The notes beneath the pieces are model-generated. The model worked only from the letters and a program-made list of their open reading frames with translations. It searched no databases and was not told the DNA's origin. A DNA stretch of 63,855 nucleotides, from contig NZ_VJOO01000017.1 in assembly GCF_007556755.1 (NCBI RefSeq), positions 1-63,855 on the forward strand, given 5' to 3'. Positions 11,515 to 20,426 of the stretch are shown one piece after another (the stretch's first letter is position 1; each line of letters opens with the position of its first letter). Source of the DNA: Tepidimonas fonticaldi (lineage in GTDB: Bacteria > Pseudomonadota > Gammaproteobacteria > Burkholderiales > Burkholderiaceae_C). The translations under genes were made by a program, and so were the position numbers.

Positions 11515-12084
11515 TCACCCCGTCAGCAGCCGCTGCACCAGGTCCACCGAGCTGCTGGCGCCGTATTTGCGCATCAGCCTTGCGCGGTACACCTCCACCG
11601 TGCGCGGACTGATGCCCAGCGCCTTGGCCGTCTGCTTGGCGGTCAGGCCTTTCATCACCAAGCCGGCCACCTCACGCTCGCGCGCGGTCAGCTCGGCCTT
11701 GACGGGGCGCCGCGAGGACAGGTCCTCGAAGCTCCAGATGCCCGCGGCGTGCGGATCGGCGCGGTCGAGCGCGCGCCCGGTCACATGGCACCAGAACGTC
11801 TGGCCGGCAAAGCGGCCGCCCACCCGGCGCATGATGCGCTCGTCGCTGTAGTGCCCGTGGGCATTGAGGATGGGCGCGATGCGCTCGCCGATGCGCTCGA
11901 ATTCGTCCGCGCTGGGGTAGAGGATGCGAAAGCTCTGCCCGATGAGCTGATCGCGGCTGGCGCCAAACATCTCGCACACCGCCTGGTTGCAATCGACCAT
12001 GGTGCGGTGGCGCGACAACACCAAGCCCACCGGCGCCAGTTCGAAGGCCAGCCGGTAGTCGTCCAGAGCGGGCGCAGCGGTCAC
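11515..12084 (-). CDS. PAS-LuxR family transcriptional regulator
   Basis: This 189-residue regulator has an N-terminal PAS domain (about residues 10-120, with NQAVCEMFGASRDQLIGQSF) and a C-terminal LuxR/GerE helix-turn-helix (about 128-189, LTAREREVAGLVMKGLTAKQ and ISPRTVEVYRARLMRKYGA). There is no receiver domain, so it probably senses a ligand or redox state directly. A GTG start at 12084 is used. It is divergent from scoA, with a perfect palindrome in the 89-bp gap. It therefore most likely controls scoAB, itself, or both; that is inference from position. Confidence 0.88.
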   Translation of the reverse strand: MTAAPALDDYRLAFELAPVGLVLSRHRTMVDCNQAVCEMFGASRDQLIGQSFRILYPSADEFERIGERIAPILNAHGHYSDERIMRRVGGRFAGQTFWCHVTGRALDRADPHAAGIWSFEDLSSRRPVKAELTAREREVAGLVMKGLTAKQTAKALGISPRTVEVYRARLMRKYGASSSVDLVQRLLTG

Positions 12085-12107
12085 GACCTAGGGTTGGACA
12101 GTAGGCA

Positions 12108-12133
12108 ATACTACGTACGCGGTTACGTAGTAT
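12108..12133. promoter_or_regulatory. Perfect 26-bp palindrome, likely operator of the PAS-LuxR/scoAB pair
   Basis: ATACTACGTA, six bases (CGCGGT), then TACGTAGTAT form a perfect 10-bp inverted repeat in the gap between the divergent PAS-LuxR gene and scoA. Its size and symmetry suit a dimeric LuxR-type protein. It lies 41 bases before the scoA start. Confidence 0.7.
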
Positions 12134-12173
12134 CGTACGGCTTTCCCCCACTTTTGGACAGGAGCGTGCGAGC

Positions 12174-12878
12174 ATGAACAAGGTCTACCCCAGCGCGGCC
12201 GCGGCCCTCGAGGGCGTGGTCGCCGATGGGCAGCTCATCGCGGTCGGCGGCTTCGGCCTGTGCGGCATCCCCGAGGCGCTGATCGACGCGCTGCGCGACA
12301 GCGGCGTGAAGAGCCTCACGGTCATCTCCAACAACGCCGGCGTGGACGGCTTCGGCCTGGGCAAGCTGCTGGAGACGCGCCAGATCAAGAAGATGATCTC
12401 CAGCTACGTGGGCGAGAACAAGGAATTCGAGCGCCAGTACCTGGCCGGCGAGCTGGAGCTGGAGTTCACCCCCCAAGGCACGCTGGCCGAGAAGCTGCGC
12501 GCCGGCGGCGCGGGCATCCCGGCGTTTTTCACCAAGACGGGCGTGGGCACCATCGTCGCCGAGGGCAAGGAGCACCGCGAGTTCAACGGCGAGACCTACA
12601 TCATGGAGCACGCCCTGTTCCCGGACGTGGCGCTGGTCAAGGCCGACGTCGCCGACCTGTCGGGCAACCTGCGCTTTCGCCGCACGGCGCGCAACTTCAA
12701 TCCGGCCGCCGCGACCGCGGGCAAGCTGTGCATCGTGGAGGTCGAGCGCATCGTGCCCACCGGGGCCATCGACCCGGACGATGTGCACCTGCCCGGCATT
12801 TATGTGCACCGCATCGTGCACAACCCCACGCCCGAAAAGCGCATCGAGAAGCGCACCACCCGCGACCGCAAAGTTTGA
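12174..12878 (+). CDS. scoA: 3-oxoacid CoA-transferase subunit A
   Basis: This 234-residue alpha subunit works with the next gene to move CoA from succinyl-CoA to acetoacetate (SCOT), letting ketone bodies enter as acetoacetyl-CoA. The family glycine-rich start is visible ([19 protein letters not shown]), as are FFTKTGVGT and [29 protein letters not shown] precedes the ATG. It is co-directional with scoB after 11 bp. A PAS-LuxR regulator and a palindrome sit directly upstream. The related acetate CoA-transferase activity cannot be excluded from sequence. Confidence 0.95.
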   Translation: MNKVYPSAAAALEGVVADGQLIAVGGFGLCGIPEALIDALRDSGVKSLTVISNNAGVDGFGLGKLLETRQIKKMISSYVGENKEFERQYLAGELELEFTPQGTLAEKLRAGGAGIPAFFTKTGVGTIVAEGKEHREFNGETYIMEHALFPDVALVKADVADLSGNLRFRRTARNFNPAAATAGKLCIVEVERIVPTGAIDPDDVHLPGIYVHRIVHNPTPEKRIEKRTTRDRKV

Positions 12879-12889
12879 GGAGCCCGATC

Positions 12890-13528
12890 ATGCCTTGGAC
12901 CCAAGACCAAATGGCCGCGCGCGCGGCCCAAGAACTGCAGGACGGCTTCTACGTCAACCTGGGCATCGGCATCCCGACGCTGGTGGCCAACCACGTGCCC
13001 GACCACATCGAGGTCTGGCTGCAGAGCGAAAACGGCATGCTGGGCATCGGCCCCTTCCCTTATGAGGACGAGGTGGATCCCGACCTGATCAACGCCGGCA
13101 AGCAGACCGTGACCACCATCAAGGGTTCGTCCATCTTCGGCTCGGACCAGTCGTTTGCCATGATCCGCGGCGGCAAGATCAACCTGTCCATCCTGGGTGC
13201 GATGCAGGTCACGCACAAGGGCGACCTGGCCAACTGGATGATCCCCGGCAAGATGGTCAAGGGCATGGGCGGCGCGATGGACCTCGTCGCCGGCGTGCCG
13301 CGCGTCATCGTGCTGATGGAGCACGTCGCGCGCAAGAAGGACGGCACCGAGGACCTGAAGATCCTGCCCGAGTGCACGCTGCCGCTGACCGGCAAGGGTG
13401 TGGTGGACCGTATCATCACCGACCTGGGCGTGATGGACGTGACGCCCGAGGGGCTCAAGCTGGTCGAGCTGGCCCCCGGCGTGACGCGCGAGTTCATCCA
13501 GAGCAAGACCGGCGTGCCGCTGCTGTGA
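12890..13528 (+). CDS. scoB: 3-oxoacid CoA-transferase subunit B
   Basis: This 212-residue beta subunit carries the catalytic glutamate in the SENGMLG motif that forms the glutamyl-CoA thioester. Other family segments are [17 protein letters not shown] and [28 protein letters not shown] ribosome site ends 7 bases before the ATG at 12890. The partner subunit is 11 bp upstream, so the two form an operon. The patatin gene follows after 19 bp and may be co-transcribed. Confidence 0.95.
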   Translation: MPWTQDQMAARAAQELQDGFYVNLGIGIPTLVANHVPDHIEVWLQSENGMLGIGPFPYEDEVDPDLINAGKQTVTTIKGSSIFGSDQSFAMIRGGKINLSILGAMQVTHKGDLANWMIPGKMVKGMGGAMDLVAGVPRVIVLMEHVARKKDGTEDLKILPECTLPLTGKGVVDRIITDLGVMDVTPEGLKLVELAPGVTREFIQSKTGVPLL

Positions 13529-13547
13529 CGCCGCCCCAGCCGACCCG

Positions 13548-14516
13548 ATGAACGCTACGCCCGCCCGCCCCCGCATCGGCCTGGCGCTGGGCAGCGGCGC
13601 CGCGCGCGGCTGGGCGCACCTCGGCGTGCTGCGCGTGCTGCAGGAGGCGGGGCTGGAGCCGGATATCGTCTGCGGCACCTCCATCGGTGCGCTGGTCGGG
13701 GCCGCCTACGCGGCCGGCGAGCTGGACCGGCTGGAGCCGTGGGTGCGCGGGCTGGGCTGGCAGCAGGTGGTTGGACTGATCGACCTGCGCTTTGGCGGCG
13801 GGCTGATCGAGGGCGACAAGCTGGAAGCGTTCTTCCGCAGCCGCTTCGTCGACGGCGGCATCGAGGCGCTGCCCAAGCCGTTTGGCTGCGTGGCGACCGA
13901 CCTGGCCACCGGGCGCGAGGTTTGGCTGCGCCAGGGGCCGGTGATCGACGCGGTGCGCGCCTCGATCGCCATCCCCGGCGTCTTCACCCCGGCGCGGCAG
14001 GACGGGCGGCTGCTGGTCGACGGCGGGCTGGTCAACCCGGTGCCGGTGTCGCTGGCGCGCGCGATGGGGGCGGAGTTCGTCATCGCGGTGGATTTGAACT
14101 GGGATTTGATGCGCCGGCGCCAGCGCGTGGCCAGCCGCGCGCGCGGCCCCCGCCGCGGCCTGCTGGAAGGGGTGCTCAAGCGCCTGCGCGGCAGTGGGGT
14201 GGAGGATGCCGCCGCGCAGGCCGCCGACGGCGCGAACGAGGTAGCTCCACCGTCGCTGTTGGACGTGCTGACCACCAGCATGGCCATCGTGCAGTGGCGC
14301 ATCACGCAAAGCCGCCTGGCCGGTGAGCCGGCCGACGTCGTCATCCGCCCGGCGCTGGCGGATGTGGCGGCGATGGACTTTCACCGCGCCGCACCGGCCA
14401 TCGCCGCCGGCCGCCGCGCGGCCGAGCAGGCGCTGCCGGTGCTGCGCGACGCGCTGGCGCTGCTTTACCCGGAGGCGGCCGAGAACGCCGCCGGGCAGAC
14501 CCAGCGGCACGGCTGA
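13548..14516 (+). CDS. Patatin-like phospholipase (RssA/NTE-type)
   Basis: This 322-residue predicted serine lipid hydrolase has a Ser-Asp dyad. The oxyanion loop is GSGAARGWAHLG, the nucleophile elbow GTSIG and the catalytic aspartate lies in LVDGGLVNPVPV. No signal peptide is evident, so it is probably cytoplasmic or membrane-associated. It follows scoB by 19 bp. Its last 52 bases overlap the end of the convergent rluA gene. The substrate is unknown. Confidence 0.9.
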   Translation: MNATPARPRIGLALGSGAARGWAHLGVLRVLQEAGLEPDIVCGTSIGALVGAAYAAGELDRLEPWVRGLGWQQVVGLIDLRFGGGLIEGDKLEAFFRSRFVDGGIEALPKPFGCVATDLATGREVWLRQGPVIDAVRASIAIPGVFTPARQDGRLLVDGGLVNPVPVSLARAMGAEFVIAVDLNWDLMRRRQRVASRARGPRRGLLEGVLKRLRGSGVEDAAAQAADGANEVAPPSLLDVLTTSMAIVQWRITQSRLAGEPADVVIRPALADVAAMDFHRAAPAIAAGRRAAEQALPVLRDALALLYPEAAENAAGQTQRHG

Positions 14517-15154
14517 CCGCTCACCGGGTGCGTCAGCGCCAGCTCCGCCGCGTGCAGCAGCAGGCGCGGGGCGGCGTGGCGGGCGGCGCCGTCGGCGTAG
14601 AGCGGGTCGCCGAGGATCGGGTGGCCGAGCGCCGCCAGGTGCACGCGCAGCTGGTGCGAGCGGCCGGTGAGCGGCTGCAGCTCCAGCCGCGTGGCCTGGA
14701 GCCCGCCCCAGCGCTCCAGGCTCAGGATGCGCCAGCGCGTGTGGCTCGGCTTGCCGTGCCGGAAATCGACCTTGCTGCGCGGGCGGCGCGGCCAGTCGAC
14801 GATCAGCGGCAGACGCACGTCGCCCCAGCCGTCGGGCGCCCCAGGCGGTAGCGGCACGCCGGCCACGACGGCCACGTAGGTCTTGTGCACGCGGCGCTCG
14901 GCGAACGCCAGCGACAGCGCGCGCTGCGCCGCCGCGCCGCGCGCCAGCACCATCAGGCCGGAGGTGTCCATGTCCAGCCGGTGCACGACCAGGGCGTCCG
15001 GCGCGTGCCGCTGCACGCGCGCGGCCACGCAGTCGGCCTTGTCGGCGCCGCGGCCCGGCACGGCCAGCAGGCCGGCGGGCTTGTCCACCACGATCAGCGC
15101 GTCGTCCAGGTGCAGGACGGGGATGCCATCCCACACCGCCAGCGGCGGCGTCAC
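14465..15154 (-). CDS. rluA: RluA-type rRNA/tRNA pseudouridine synthase
   Basis: This 229-residue enzyme most resembles RluA, which modifies 23S rRNA position 746 and tRNA position 32. The catalytic aspartate lies in VHRLDMDTSGLMV. The downstream signature PLTGRSHQLRVHLAALGHPI is very close to RluA, and no S4 domain is present. It begins at a GTG (15154-15152) that shares four bases (GTGA) with the recJ stop, so translation is probably coupled. Its 3' end overlaps the patatin gene by 52 bp. Confidence 0.92.
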   Translation of the reverse strand: MTPPLAVWDGIPVLHLDDALIVVDKPAGLLAVPGRGADKADCVAARVQRHAPDALVVHRLDMDTSGLMVLARGAAAQRALSLAFAERRVHKTYVAVVAGVPLPPGAPDGWGDVRLPLIVDWPRRPRSKVDFRHGKPSHTRWRILSLERWGGLQATRLELQPLTGRSHQLRVHLAALGHPILGDPLYADGAARHAAPRLLLHAAELALTHPVSGQPCRWVCPAAFSAASG

Positions 15155-16896
15155 GTCTGCGCGCCCTCGACGATCAGCCGCAGGCGCCGTTGGCCCTGCC
15201 AGTCGTCGGCCTCCAGCCGGTACGCGAGCTGCACCCGCGCGGGCAGCGCCTCGGTGTGGCCGAACCAAATGCCCTCCAGCGGTTGGCCCTGCACGCGCAG
15301 GCGCAGCGCCAGGTGCCGCTCGCCGACCAGCCGCTGGCCCAGCACCTCGACCTCGTCGCTGAACACCGGCGCGGCAAAGCCCTGGCCCCACGCCTGCGCG
15401 TCGAGCAGATCGACCACGTCCACGCGGCGCCAAGGCTCCGCCAGCGGGCCATCGGTCTCCAGCCGGCGCTGCAGGGTGGCGGCGTCCAGCCATTCGGCGG
15501 CGACGGCCTGCAAGGCGGCCTCGAACGCGGTCAGGCCGTCGGCGGGCAGGGTGCAGCCCGCCGCCATGGCGTGACCGCCAAACCGCAGCAGCAGGCCCGG
15601 CTGGCGCTTGGCCATCCAGTCCAGCGCATCGCGCAGGTGAAAGCCCGCGATCGAGCGCCCCGAGCCCTTCAGGCACGGTGTGCCATCGTCCATCTGCGCC
15701 GGTGCGAACACGAACACCGGCCGGTGCAGCCGGTCTTTGAGCCGGGAGGCGACGATGCCCACCACCCCTTCGTGGAAGGTGGGGTCGAAGACGGTCAGCG
15801 CCGGGGGGGCCGTGTCGGGGTCCAGGCCGTCGCCGTGGCGCTCGGCCATGGCCAGCAGGGCCTGTTCGCGCATGGCCGATTCCACGGCCCGCCGCTGGCG
15901 GTTGATGTCGTCGAGCAGGCGGGCCAGTTCCTCGGCCCGCGCCGGATCGTCGGTGATCAGGCACTCGATGCCCAGCCCCATGTCGCTCAGGCGCCCTGCA
16001 GCATTGAGCCGGGGCCCCAGGGCGAACCCGAGGTCGAAGGTCGAGGCGCGCGCAGCAGGCCGCTTGGCCGTGGCGAGCAAGGCCGCCATGCCCGCCGGCA
16101 TGGCCCCGGCGCGGATGCGCCGCAGGCCCTGGGCCACCAGCCGCCGGTTGTGCGCATCCAGCCGCACCACGTCGGCCACCGTGCCCAGCGCCACCAGGGG
16201 CAGCAGGGTGTCCAGGCGGGGTTGGCTCGCGCCGTCGAAGACGCCGCGGCGCCGCAGCTCGGCGCGCAGCGCCAGCAGCACATAAAACATCACGCCCACC
16301 CCGGCCATCGCCTTGGCGGGAAAGTCGCACCCGGGCTGATTCGGGTTGACGATGACGCAGTCCTGCGGCAGGCGGACTTCGCCCCCTTGCACCAGCGGCA
16401 GATGGTGGTCGGTGATCAGCACCTGCAGACCCAGTGCCCGCGCCCGCTCCACCCCCTCCAGGCCGGCGATGCCGTTGTCCACGGTGACCAGCACATCGGC
16501 CCCCATGGCGCGCACGCGGTCGGCCAGCGCAGGGGTCAGGCCGTAGCCGTCGCGCACCCGGTCGGGCACCAGGTAGCGCACCCGGTCCCAGCCCAACGGC
16601 GCCCCCAGCAGCCGCAGGCCGCGCCACGCCGTCGCGCAAGCCGTGGCGCCGTCGCAGTCGTAGTCGGCCACGATGCAGACGGTGTGGCCGCGCTGCAGCG
16701 CATCGGCCAGCAGATCCGCCGCCTCGCGTGCGCCGCGCAGGCGCTCGGGCGGGGGCAGGTGGGTCAGGGCGTCGTCCAGCTCCTCCGCCTGCTGGACGCC
16801 GCGCGCGGCAAACAGCCGCGCCAGCAGCGGGTGCACACCGGCCTGTTCCAGCGCCCAGGCGGCCCGCGGGGGCACGTCGCGGGGGGTGATCTTCAC
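15151..16896 (-). CDS. recJ: Single-stranded-DNA-specific exonuclease RecJ
   Basis: This 581-residue 5'-3' exonuclease acts in recombination and mismatch repair. DHH-family metal motifs are visible: CIVADYDCDGATA, VDNGIAG and TDHHLP. The DHHA1 part carries FDPTFHEGVVGIVASRLKD and the GSGRSIAGFHLRDAL and FGGHAMAAG segments. The start is a GTG at 16896 within a GTGA overlap with the stop of the preceding gene. The same overlap links recJ to rluA, so three genes are strung together. Confidence 0.96.
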   Translation of the reverse strand: MKITPRDVPPRAAWALEQAGVHPLLARLFAARGVQQAEELDDALTHLPPPERLRGAREAADLLADALQRGHTVCIVADYDCDGATACATAWRGLRLLGAPLGWDRVRYLVPDRVRDGYGLTPALADRVRAMGADVLVTVDNGIAGLEGVERARALGLQVLITDHHLPLVQGGEVRLPQDCVIVNPNQPGCDFPAKAMAGVGVMFYVLLALRAELRRRGVFDGASQPRLDTLLPLVALGTVADVVRLDAHNRRLVAQGLRRIRAGAMPAGMAALLATAKRPAARASTFDLGFALGPRLNAAGRLSDMGLGIECLITDDPARAEELARLLDDINRQRRAVESAMREQALLAMAERHGDGLDPDTAPPALTVFDPTFHEGVVGIVASRLKDRLHRPVFVFAPAQMDDGTPCLKGSGRSIAGFHLRDALDWMAKRQPGLLLRFGGHAMAAGCTLPADGLTAFEAALQAVAAEWLDAATLQRRLETDGPLAEPWRRVDVVDLLDAQAWGQGFAAPVFSDEVEVLGQRLVGERHLALRLRVQGQPLEGIWFGHTEALPARVQLAYRLEADDWQGQRRLRLIVEGAQT

Positions 16897-17894
16897 AGGC
16901 TGCTCCACCAGTCGAGCGTGGGCGGCATGGCGGGGCGCGGCCGCCCCCGCAGCCGGTGCCACAGATCGCGCCAATGCCGCCGGGGCGGGGGCGGCGGGTC
17001 GGCCCCGGGGTCCAGCCGCCACGAGCGCCAGCCGCGCTCGCCGCACAGGGTCAGCCAGCGGGGCTGGCCGTCCGCGTCGGCAGCGGCCAGCCAGGGGGCC
17101 AGCAGTGTCTCGTCGAGCCGCGCCCAGGCGGCGGCCCAGCCCGCGCCGTCGCCCTGGGTGGCCGGCGCGCTCAGGTCCTCCACCAGCCGCACGCCGGCTT
17201 GCGCCGGGGTGGGGCCGTGGCCGTCCCAGCGGCCGGCACCCGCAATCCACAGGCCGTTGACCGGCAGCGCACCGCGCGCGGCGCGGGCCGCGTTGACCGG
17301 GTGGTCGTGGAAGAGCATTTGGGCTTCGTTCAGCAGGCGCAGCAGCGTGCGGGCGGCGGGCTGGTGGCCGGCATCCCGCCACCAGCCGTCGGCGCGTCGG
17401 TGCGCCACCCGGTCCAGGCTGGCGCTCGTCCAGTCGTCGAACAGCACCCCGCGCGCCAGCCAGCGCAGCGGGTCGTCGCCGTGCAGCTCGATGCCATCGC
17501 TGGCGGCATAGGGCGCGAAGGCGTCGCGCAGGGCCGCCGATTCCTCCGCGCGCAGATCGAGCGCGTGCGGGGGCACGATGGTGATCTGGTCGATGCCGGC
17601 CTGCCAGGCGCATGGCCACAGCCAGGCGCAGCCCACGCCCACCACCCCGGCGTGCCAGGCGGCCCACGGCAGTTGCCCATCGGCCACCGCCCATCCCAAG
17701 GCGCGTGCCAAGGCGTGTTCGTGGGGCGGCGTCAGGCTCCAGGGGCTTCCAGCGTGCTGGGCGTGCGGGGTGGCGCGCGCCAGCCAGCGCTGCAGGGTGG
17801 GCAACGGGGGGAGGGGAGGCGTGCCCGTCCCCGCCGCGGCGTCGGCGGCCAGCGGGGCGGCATAGGCGATGATCAGGTGGCGGGCCTCGGGCAT
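16893..17894 (-). CDS. Conserved protein, phosphoglycerate-mutase-like (recJ neighbour in beta-proteobacteria)
   Basis: This 333-residue protein is of a family often annotated as phosphoglycerate mutase-related and found before recJ in beta-proteobacteria. The conserved stretch is LLRLLNEAQMLFHDHPVN, followed by ALPVNGLWIAGAG. It lacks a recognisable full catalytic set of the metal-dependent mutases, so the enzymatic label is doubtful. The start at 17894 (MPEARHLIIAYA) is chosen as the family N-terminus. It ends in a GTGA overlap with recJ and is divergent from lolC across 56 bp. Confidence 0.7.
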   Translation of the reverse strand: MPEARHLIIAYAAPLAADAAAGTGTPPLPPLPTLQRWLARATPHAQHAGSPWSLTPPHEHALARALGWAVADGQLPWAAWHAGVVGVGCAWLWPCAWQAGIDQITIVPPHALDLRAEESAALRDAFAPYAASDGIELHGDDPLRWLARGVLFDDWTSASLDRVAHRRADGWWRDAGHQPAARTLLRLLNEAQMLFHDHPVNAARAARGALPVNGLWIAGAGRWDGHGPTPAQAGVRLVEDLSAPATQGDGAGWAAAWARLDETLLAPWLAAADADGQPRWLTLCGERGWRSWRLDPGADPPPPPRRHWRDLWHRLRGRPRPAMPPTLDWWSSL

Positions 17895-17950
17895 GGCGCG
17901 ATTGTTGCGCAATCGCTGCGGCACAATCGGGGCAGCTTGTGGACACACCC

Positions 17951-19219
17951 ATGCCTTTGCCCTACGAATTCGTGATCGGCTGGCGCTACACGCGCGCCGG
18001 CCGGGCCACCCGCCGCAACGGCTTCATTTCTTTCATCAGCGCGGTCTCCATGCTGGGGATCGCGCTCGGGGTCGCGGCGCTCATCATCGTGCTGTCGGTG
18101 ATGAACGGGTTCCAGAAAGAGGTGCGCGATCGCATGCTGGGCGTGCTGTCGCACATCGAGGTGCTCTCCGTCACCGGTGAGGCCTTGGTCGACCCGGCGG
18201 GCACCATGGCGCGGGTGCGCGAGCATCCGAGCGTGCGCGCGGTGGCGCCCTTCATTGCCGAGCAGGGGTTGCTGGCGCGCGGGCAGGACATGAAAGGGGC
18301 GGTCATCCGCGGCATCGACCCCGCGCAGGAGCCGGCCGTCACCGCCCTGGGGGCGGATCTGGCGGCGCAGGCCTTCGGGGCCTTGCAGTCCGGGCGCTTT
18401 GGCATCGTGCTGGGGGCGGCGCTGGCGCGTTCGCTGGGGGTGACGACCGGGGATGCGGTGACGCTGGTGGTGCCCAGCGGCCAACTCACGCCTGCGGGGG
18501 TCGTACCCCGCTTGCGCCAGATGACCGTGGTGGGGTTGTTCGACTCCGGCCACTACGAGTACGACGCGACGCTGGCGCTGGTGCACCTGGAAGACGCGCA
18601 GCGGCTGTTCCGGCTGGCGGGGCCGACTGGCATCCGTGTGCGGCTGGACGACCTGCACGCCGCGCGCGAGGTGGCCATCGAGCTGGCGGCGCAGCTCGAG
18701 CCGGCGCTGGGCCCCGGGGTGCTGGTGCGCGACTGGACGCGCGCCAATCGCACTTGGTTTGCCGCCGTGCAGGTGGAAAAACGCATGATGTTCATCATCC
18801 TCACGCTCATCGTCGCGGTGGCGGCGTTCAACCTGGTGTCCACGCTGGTCATGACCGTGACCGACAAGCGTGCCGACATCGCCATCCTGCGCACGCTGGG
18901 GGCCAGCCCGCGCAGCGTGATGGCGATCTTCGTGGTGCAGGGGGCGGCCGTTGGCCTGGTGGGGACGGCGCTGGGGCTGGCGCTGGGCCTGGGGGTGGCG
19001 TTGCACATCGACACGCTGGTGCCGGCGCTCGAACGGCTGCTGGGCGTGCACTTCCTGCCGCAGGACATTTACCTGATCAGTCGCATGCCCAGCGATCCGC
19101 AGGCCGGGGACATCGTGCCGATCGCCGTCATCTCGTTGGTGCTGGCCTTCGTGGCGACGCTCTACCCCAGTTGGCGGGCCAGCCGGCTCAACCCCGCGGA
19201 GGCGCTGCGCTATGAATGA
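17951..19219 (+). CDS. lolC: Lipoprotein-releasing system permease (LolC/LolE family)
   Basis: This 422-residue inner-membrane subunit of the Lol exporter releases mature outer-membrane lipoproteins to the chaperone LolA. It has an N-terminal membrane segment (about residues 24-46, [19 protein letters not shown]), a large periplasmic domain, and three C-terminal segments (around 275, 325 and 385). The N-terminus [17 protein letters not shown] is the classical one, so ATG 17951 is preferred over GTG 17939. Only one permease gene is present beside lolD, so the complex may be a homodimer or have a partner elsewhere. It overlaps lolD by 8 bp. Confidence 0.93.
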   Translation: MPLPYEFVIGWRYTRAGRATRRNGFISFISAVSMLGIALGVAALIIVLSVMNGFQKEVRDRMLGVLSHIEVLSVTGEALVDPAGTMARVREHPSVRAVAPFIAEQGLLARGQDMKGAVIRGIDPAQEPAVTALGADLAAQAFGALQSGRFGIVLGAALARSLGVTTGDAVTLVVPSGQLTPAGVVPRLRQMTVVGLFDSGHYEYDATLALVHLEDAQRLFRLAGPTGIRVRLDDLHAAREVAIELAAQLEPALGPGVLVRDWTRANRTWFAAVQVEKRMMFIILTLIVAVAAFNLVSTLVMTVTDKRADIAILRTLGASPRSVMAIFVVQGAAVGLVGTALGLALGLGVALHIDTLVPALERLLGVHFLPQDIYLISRMPSDPQAGDIVPIAVISLVLAFVATLYPSWRASRLNPAEALRYE

Positions 19220-19898
19220 CTCGGCCGACGTGGTGCTGCAAGCGCGCGGGCTGGTCAAGCGCTTTCGTGAGGGGCGGCTGGACGTGACCGTCCTGCGCGG
19301 CGTGGATTTGACCGTGCGCGCTGGCGAGACGGTGGCCATCGTCGGGGCATCGGGCTCGGGCAAGAGCACCTTGCTGCACCTGCTGGGCGCGCTGGAGGCC
19401 CCGACCGCGGGCGAGGTGCGGCTGATGGGTGAGGATCTGCACCGCCTGCCCCCGGCCCGCCAGGGGGACGCGCGCAACCGGTATCTGGGCTTCGTCTATC
19501 AATTCCACCACCTGCTGCCGGAGTTCACCGCCCAGGACAATGTCGCCATGCCGCTGTGGATCCGGCGCGAGCGGCGGGCGGTGGCGGCCGAACAGGCGGC
19601 GCATTGGCTGCGGCGCGTGGGCCTGGGTGAGCGGCTGCTGCACCGCCCCGCCGAGCTGTCCGGGGGGGAGCGCCAGCGCGTGGCGATCGCGCGCGCCCTC
19701 GTCACGCGGCCGGCCTGTGTGCTGGCGGACGAGCCCACGGGCAACCTGGACCGCGAGACCGCCGGCAGCGTCTTTGAGCTGATGCTGGACCTGGCCCGCT
19801 CGCAGGGGACGGCCTTCGTGCTGGTCACCCACGATCCGGAGCTGGCCGCGCGCTGCGACCGCGTGCTGCGCCTGGCCCACGGCAGCCTGAGCGGCTGA
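19212..19898 (+). CDS. lolD: Lipoprotein-releasing system ATP-binding protein LolD
   Basis: This 228-residue ABC ATPase powers the Lol complex. The Walker A motif is GASGSGKST, the signature [15 protein letters not shown], and Walker B lies in [11 protein letters not shown]. The [19 protein letters not shown]-loop region is typical of LolD. Its ATG lies inside the last codons of lolC (8-bp overlap). A clear intrinsic terminator follows. Confidence 0.95.
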   Translation: MNDSADVVLQARGLVKRFREGRLDVTVLRGVDLTVRAGETVAIVGASGSGKSTLLHLLGALEAPTAGEVRLMGEDLHRLPPARQGDARNRYLGFVYQFHHLLPEFTAQDNVAMPLWIRRERRAVAAEQAAHWLRRVGLGERLLHRPAELSGGERQRVAIARALVTRPACVLADEPTGNLDRETAGSVFELMLDLARSQGTAFVLVTHDPELAARCDRVLRLAHGSLSG

Positions 19899-19911
19899 GC
19901 CCCGGTGGTGC

Positions 19912-19941
19912 GCCCGCCCCCGCGCGGCGGCGGGCTTTTTT
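19912..19941 (+). terminator. Intrinsic terminator after lolCD
   Basis: GCCCGCC (19912-19918) pairs with GGCGGGC (19929-19935) and six T residues follow directly (19936-19941). Confidence 0.88.
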
Positions 19942-19977
19942 GTGCCCGCCCTTGTCAGCTTTCCGTCGGCTTCAGGG

Positions 19978-20015
19978 TTTACACTAATAAAGATATTCGC
20001 AATCAATCATATAGT
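19978..20015 (+). promoter_or_regulatory. AT-rich promoter/operator region of the sox operon
   Basis: This is one of the few AT-rich patches in the window. It holds GATATTCGCAATC (19992-20004), nearly repeated upstream of fccAB, and a -10-like TATAGT (20010-20015) only 6 bases before the GTG start of the regulator gene. A TTTACA at 19978 could be a -35 for another start. The ArsR-type regulator encoded next is the obvious candidate to bind here. Confidence 0.55.
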
Positions 20016-20021
20016 TTTGGC

Positions 20022-20426
20022 GTGAGCCGATCTCTGTCTGCCCCGCCGTTGGATGCCGTGCTGCCGGACTTCGAGTCGGTGGCGCGACATTTCTGCGTGC
20101 TGGGTGAGCCCGCGCGGCTGCGCATCCTGCACGCCGTGTGCCAGTCGGAGCGCTGCGTCAACGACATCATGCAGGCCACCGGGATGGCGCAGGCCAATGT
20201 CTCGCGCCATCTGGCGCGTCTGCATCAGGCGGGCCTGCTGGTGCGCCGGCGCGAGGGCACCCGGGTGTTTTACCGGGTGGCTCCGTCGTCGCACCTGGAC
20301 CTGTGCCGACTCATCACCCAACAGGTGGGGGCCGGGCAGGCGCACCCGGGGCGGGGGGAGGGGTGCGGGATCGGTCGGCCGGCGTCGGTGTTCCCCGTTG
20401 AGTCAAAGGAAGAAACCAGTGTCTGA
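20022..20426 (+). CDS. ArsR-family regulator of the sox operon (SoxR-like)
   Basis: This 134-residue winged-helix repressor of the ArsR/SmtB fold has the helix-turn-helix in NDIMQATGMAQANVSRHLAR and the wing RRREGTRVFYRV. Relatives at the head of sox operons (SoxR) repress them until thiosulfate or persulfide is sensed through cysteines. Here Cys residues are visible in HFCVLGEP, AVCQSERCVND and HLDLCRL, which fit a thiol switch, though this is inference. The GTG at 20022 is chosen because upstream codons read through the AT-rich control region. It overlaps soxC by 8 bp. Confidence 0.85.
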   Translation: MSRSLSAPPLDAVLPDFESVARHFCVLGEPARLRILHAVCQSERCVNDIMQATGMAQANVSRHLARLHQAGLLVRRREGTRVFYRVAPSSHLDLCRLITQQVGAGQAHPGRGEGCGIGRPASVFPVESKEETSV

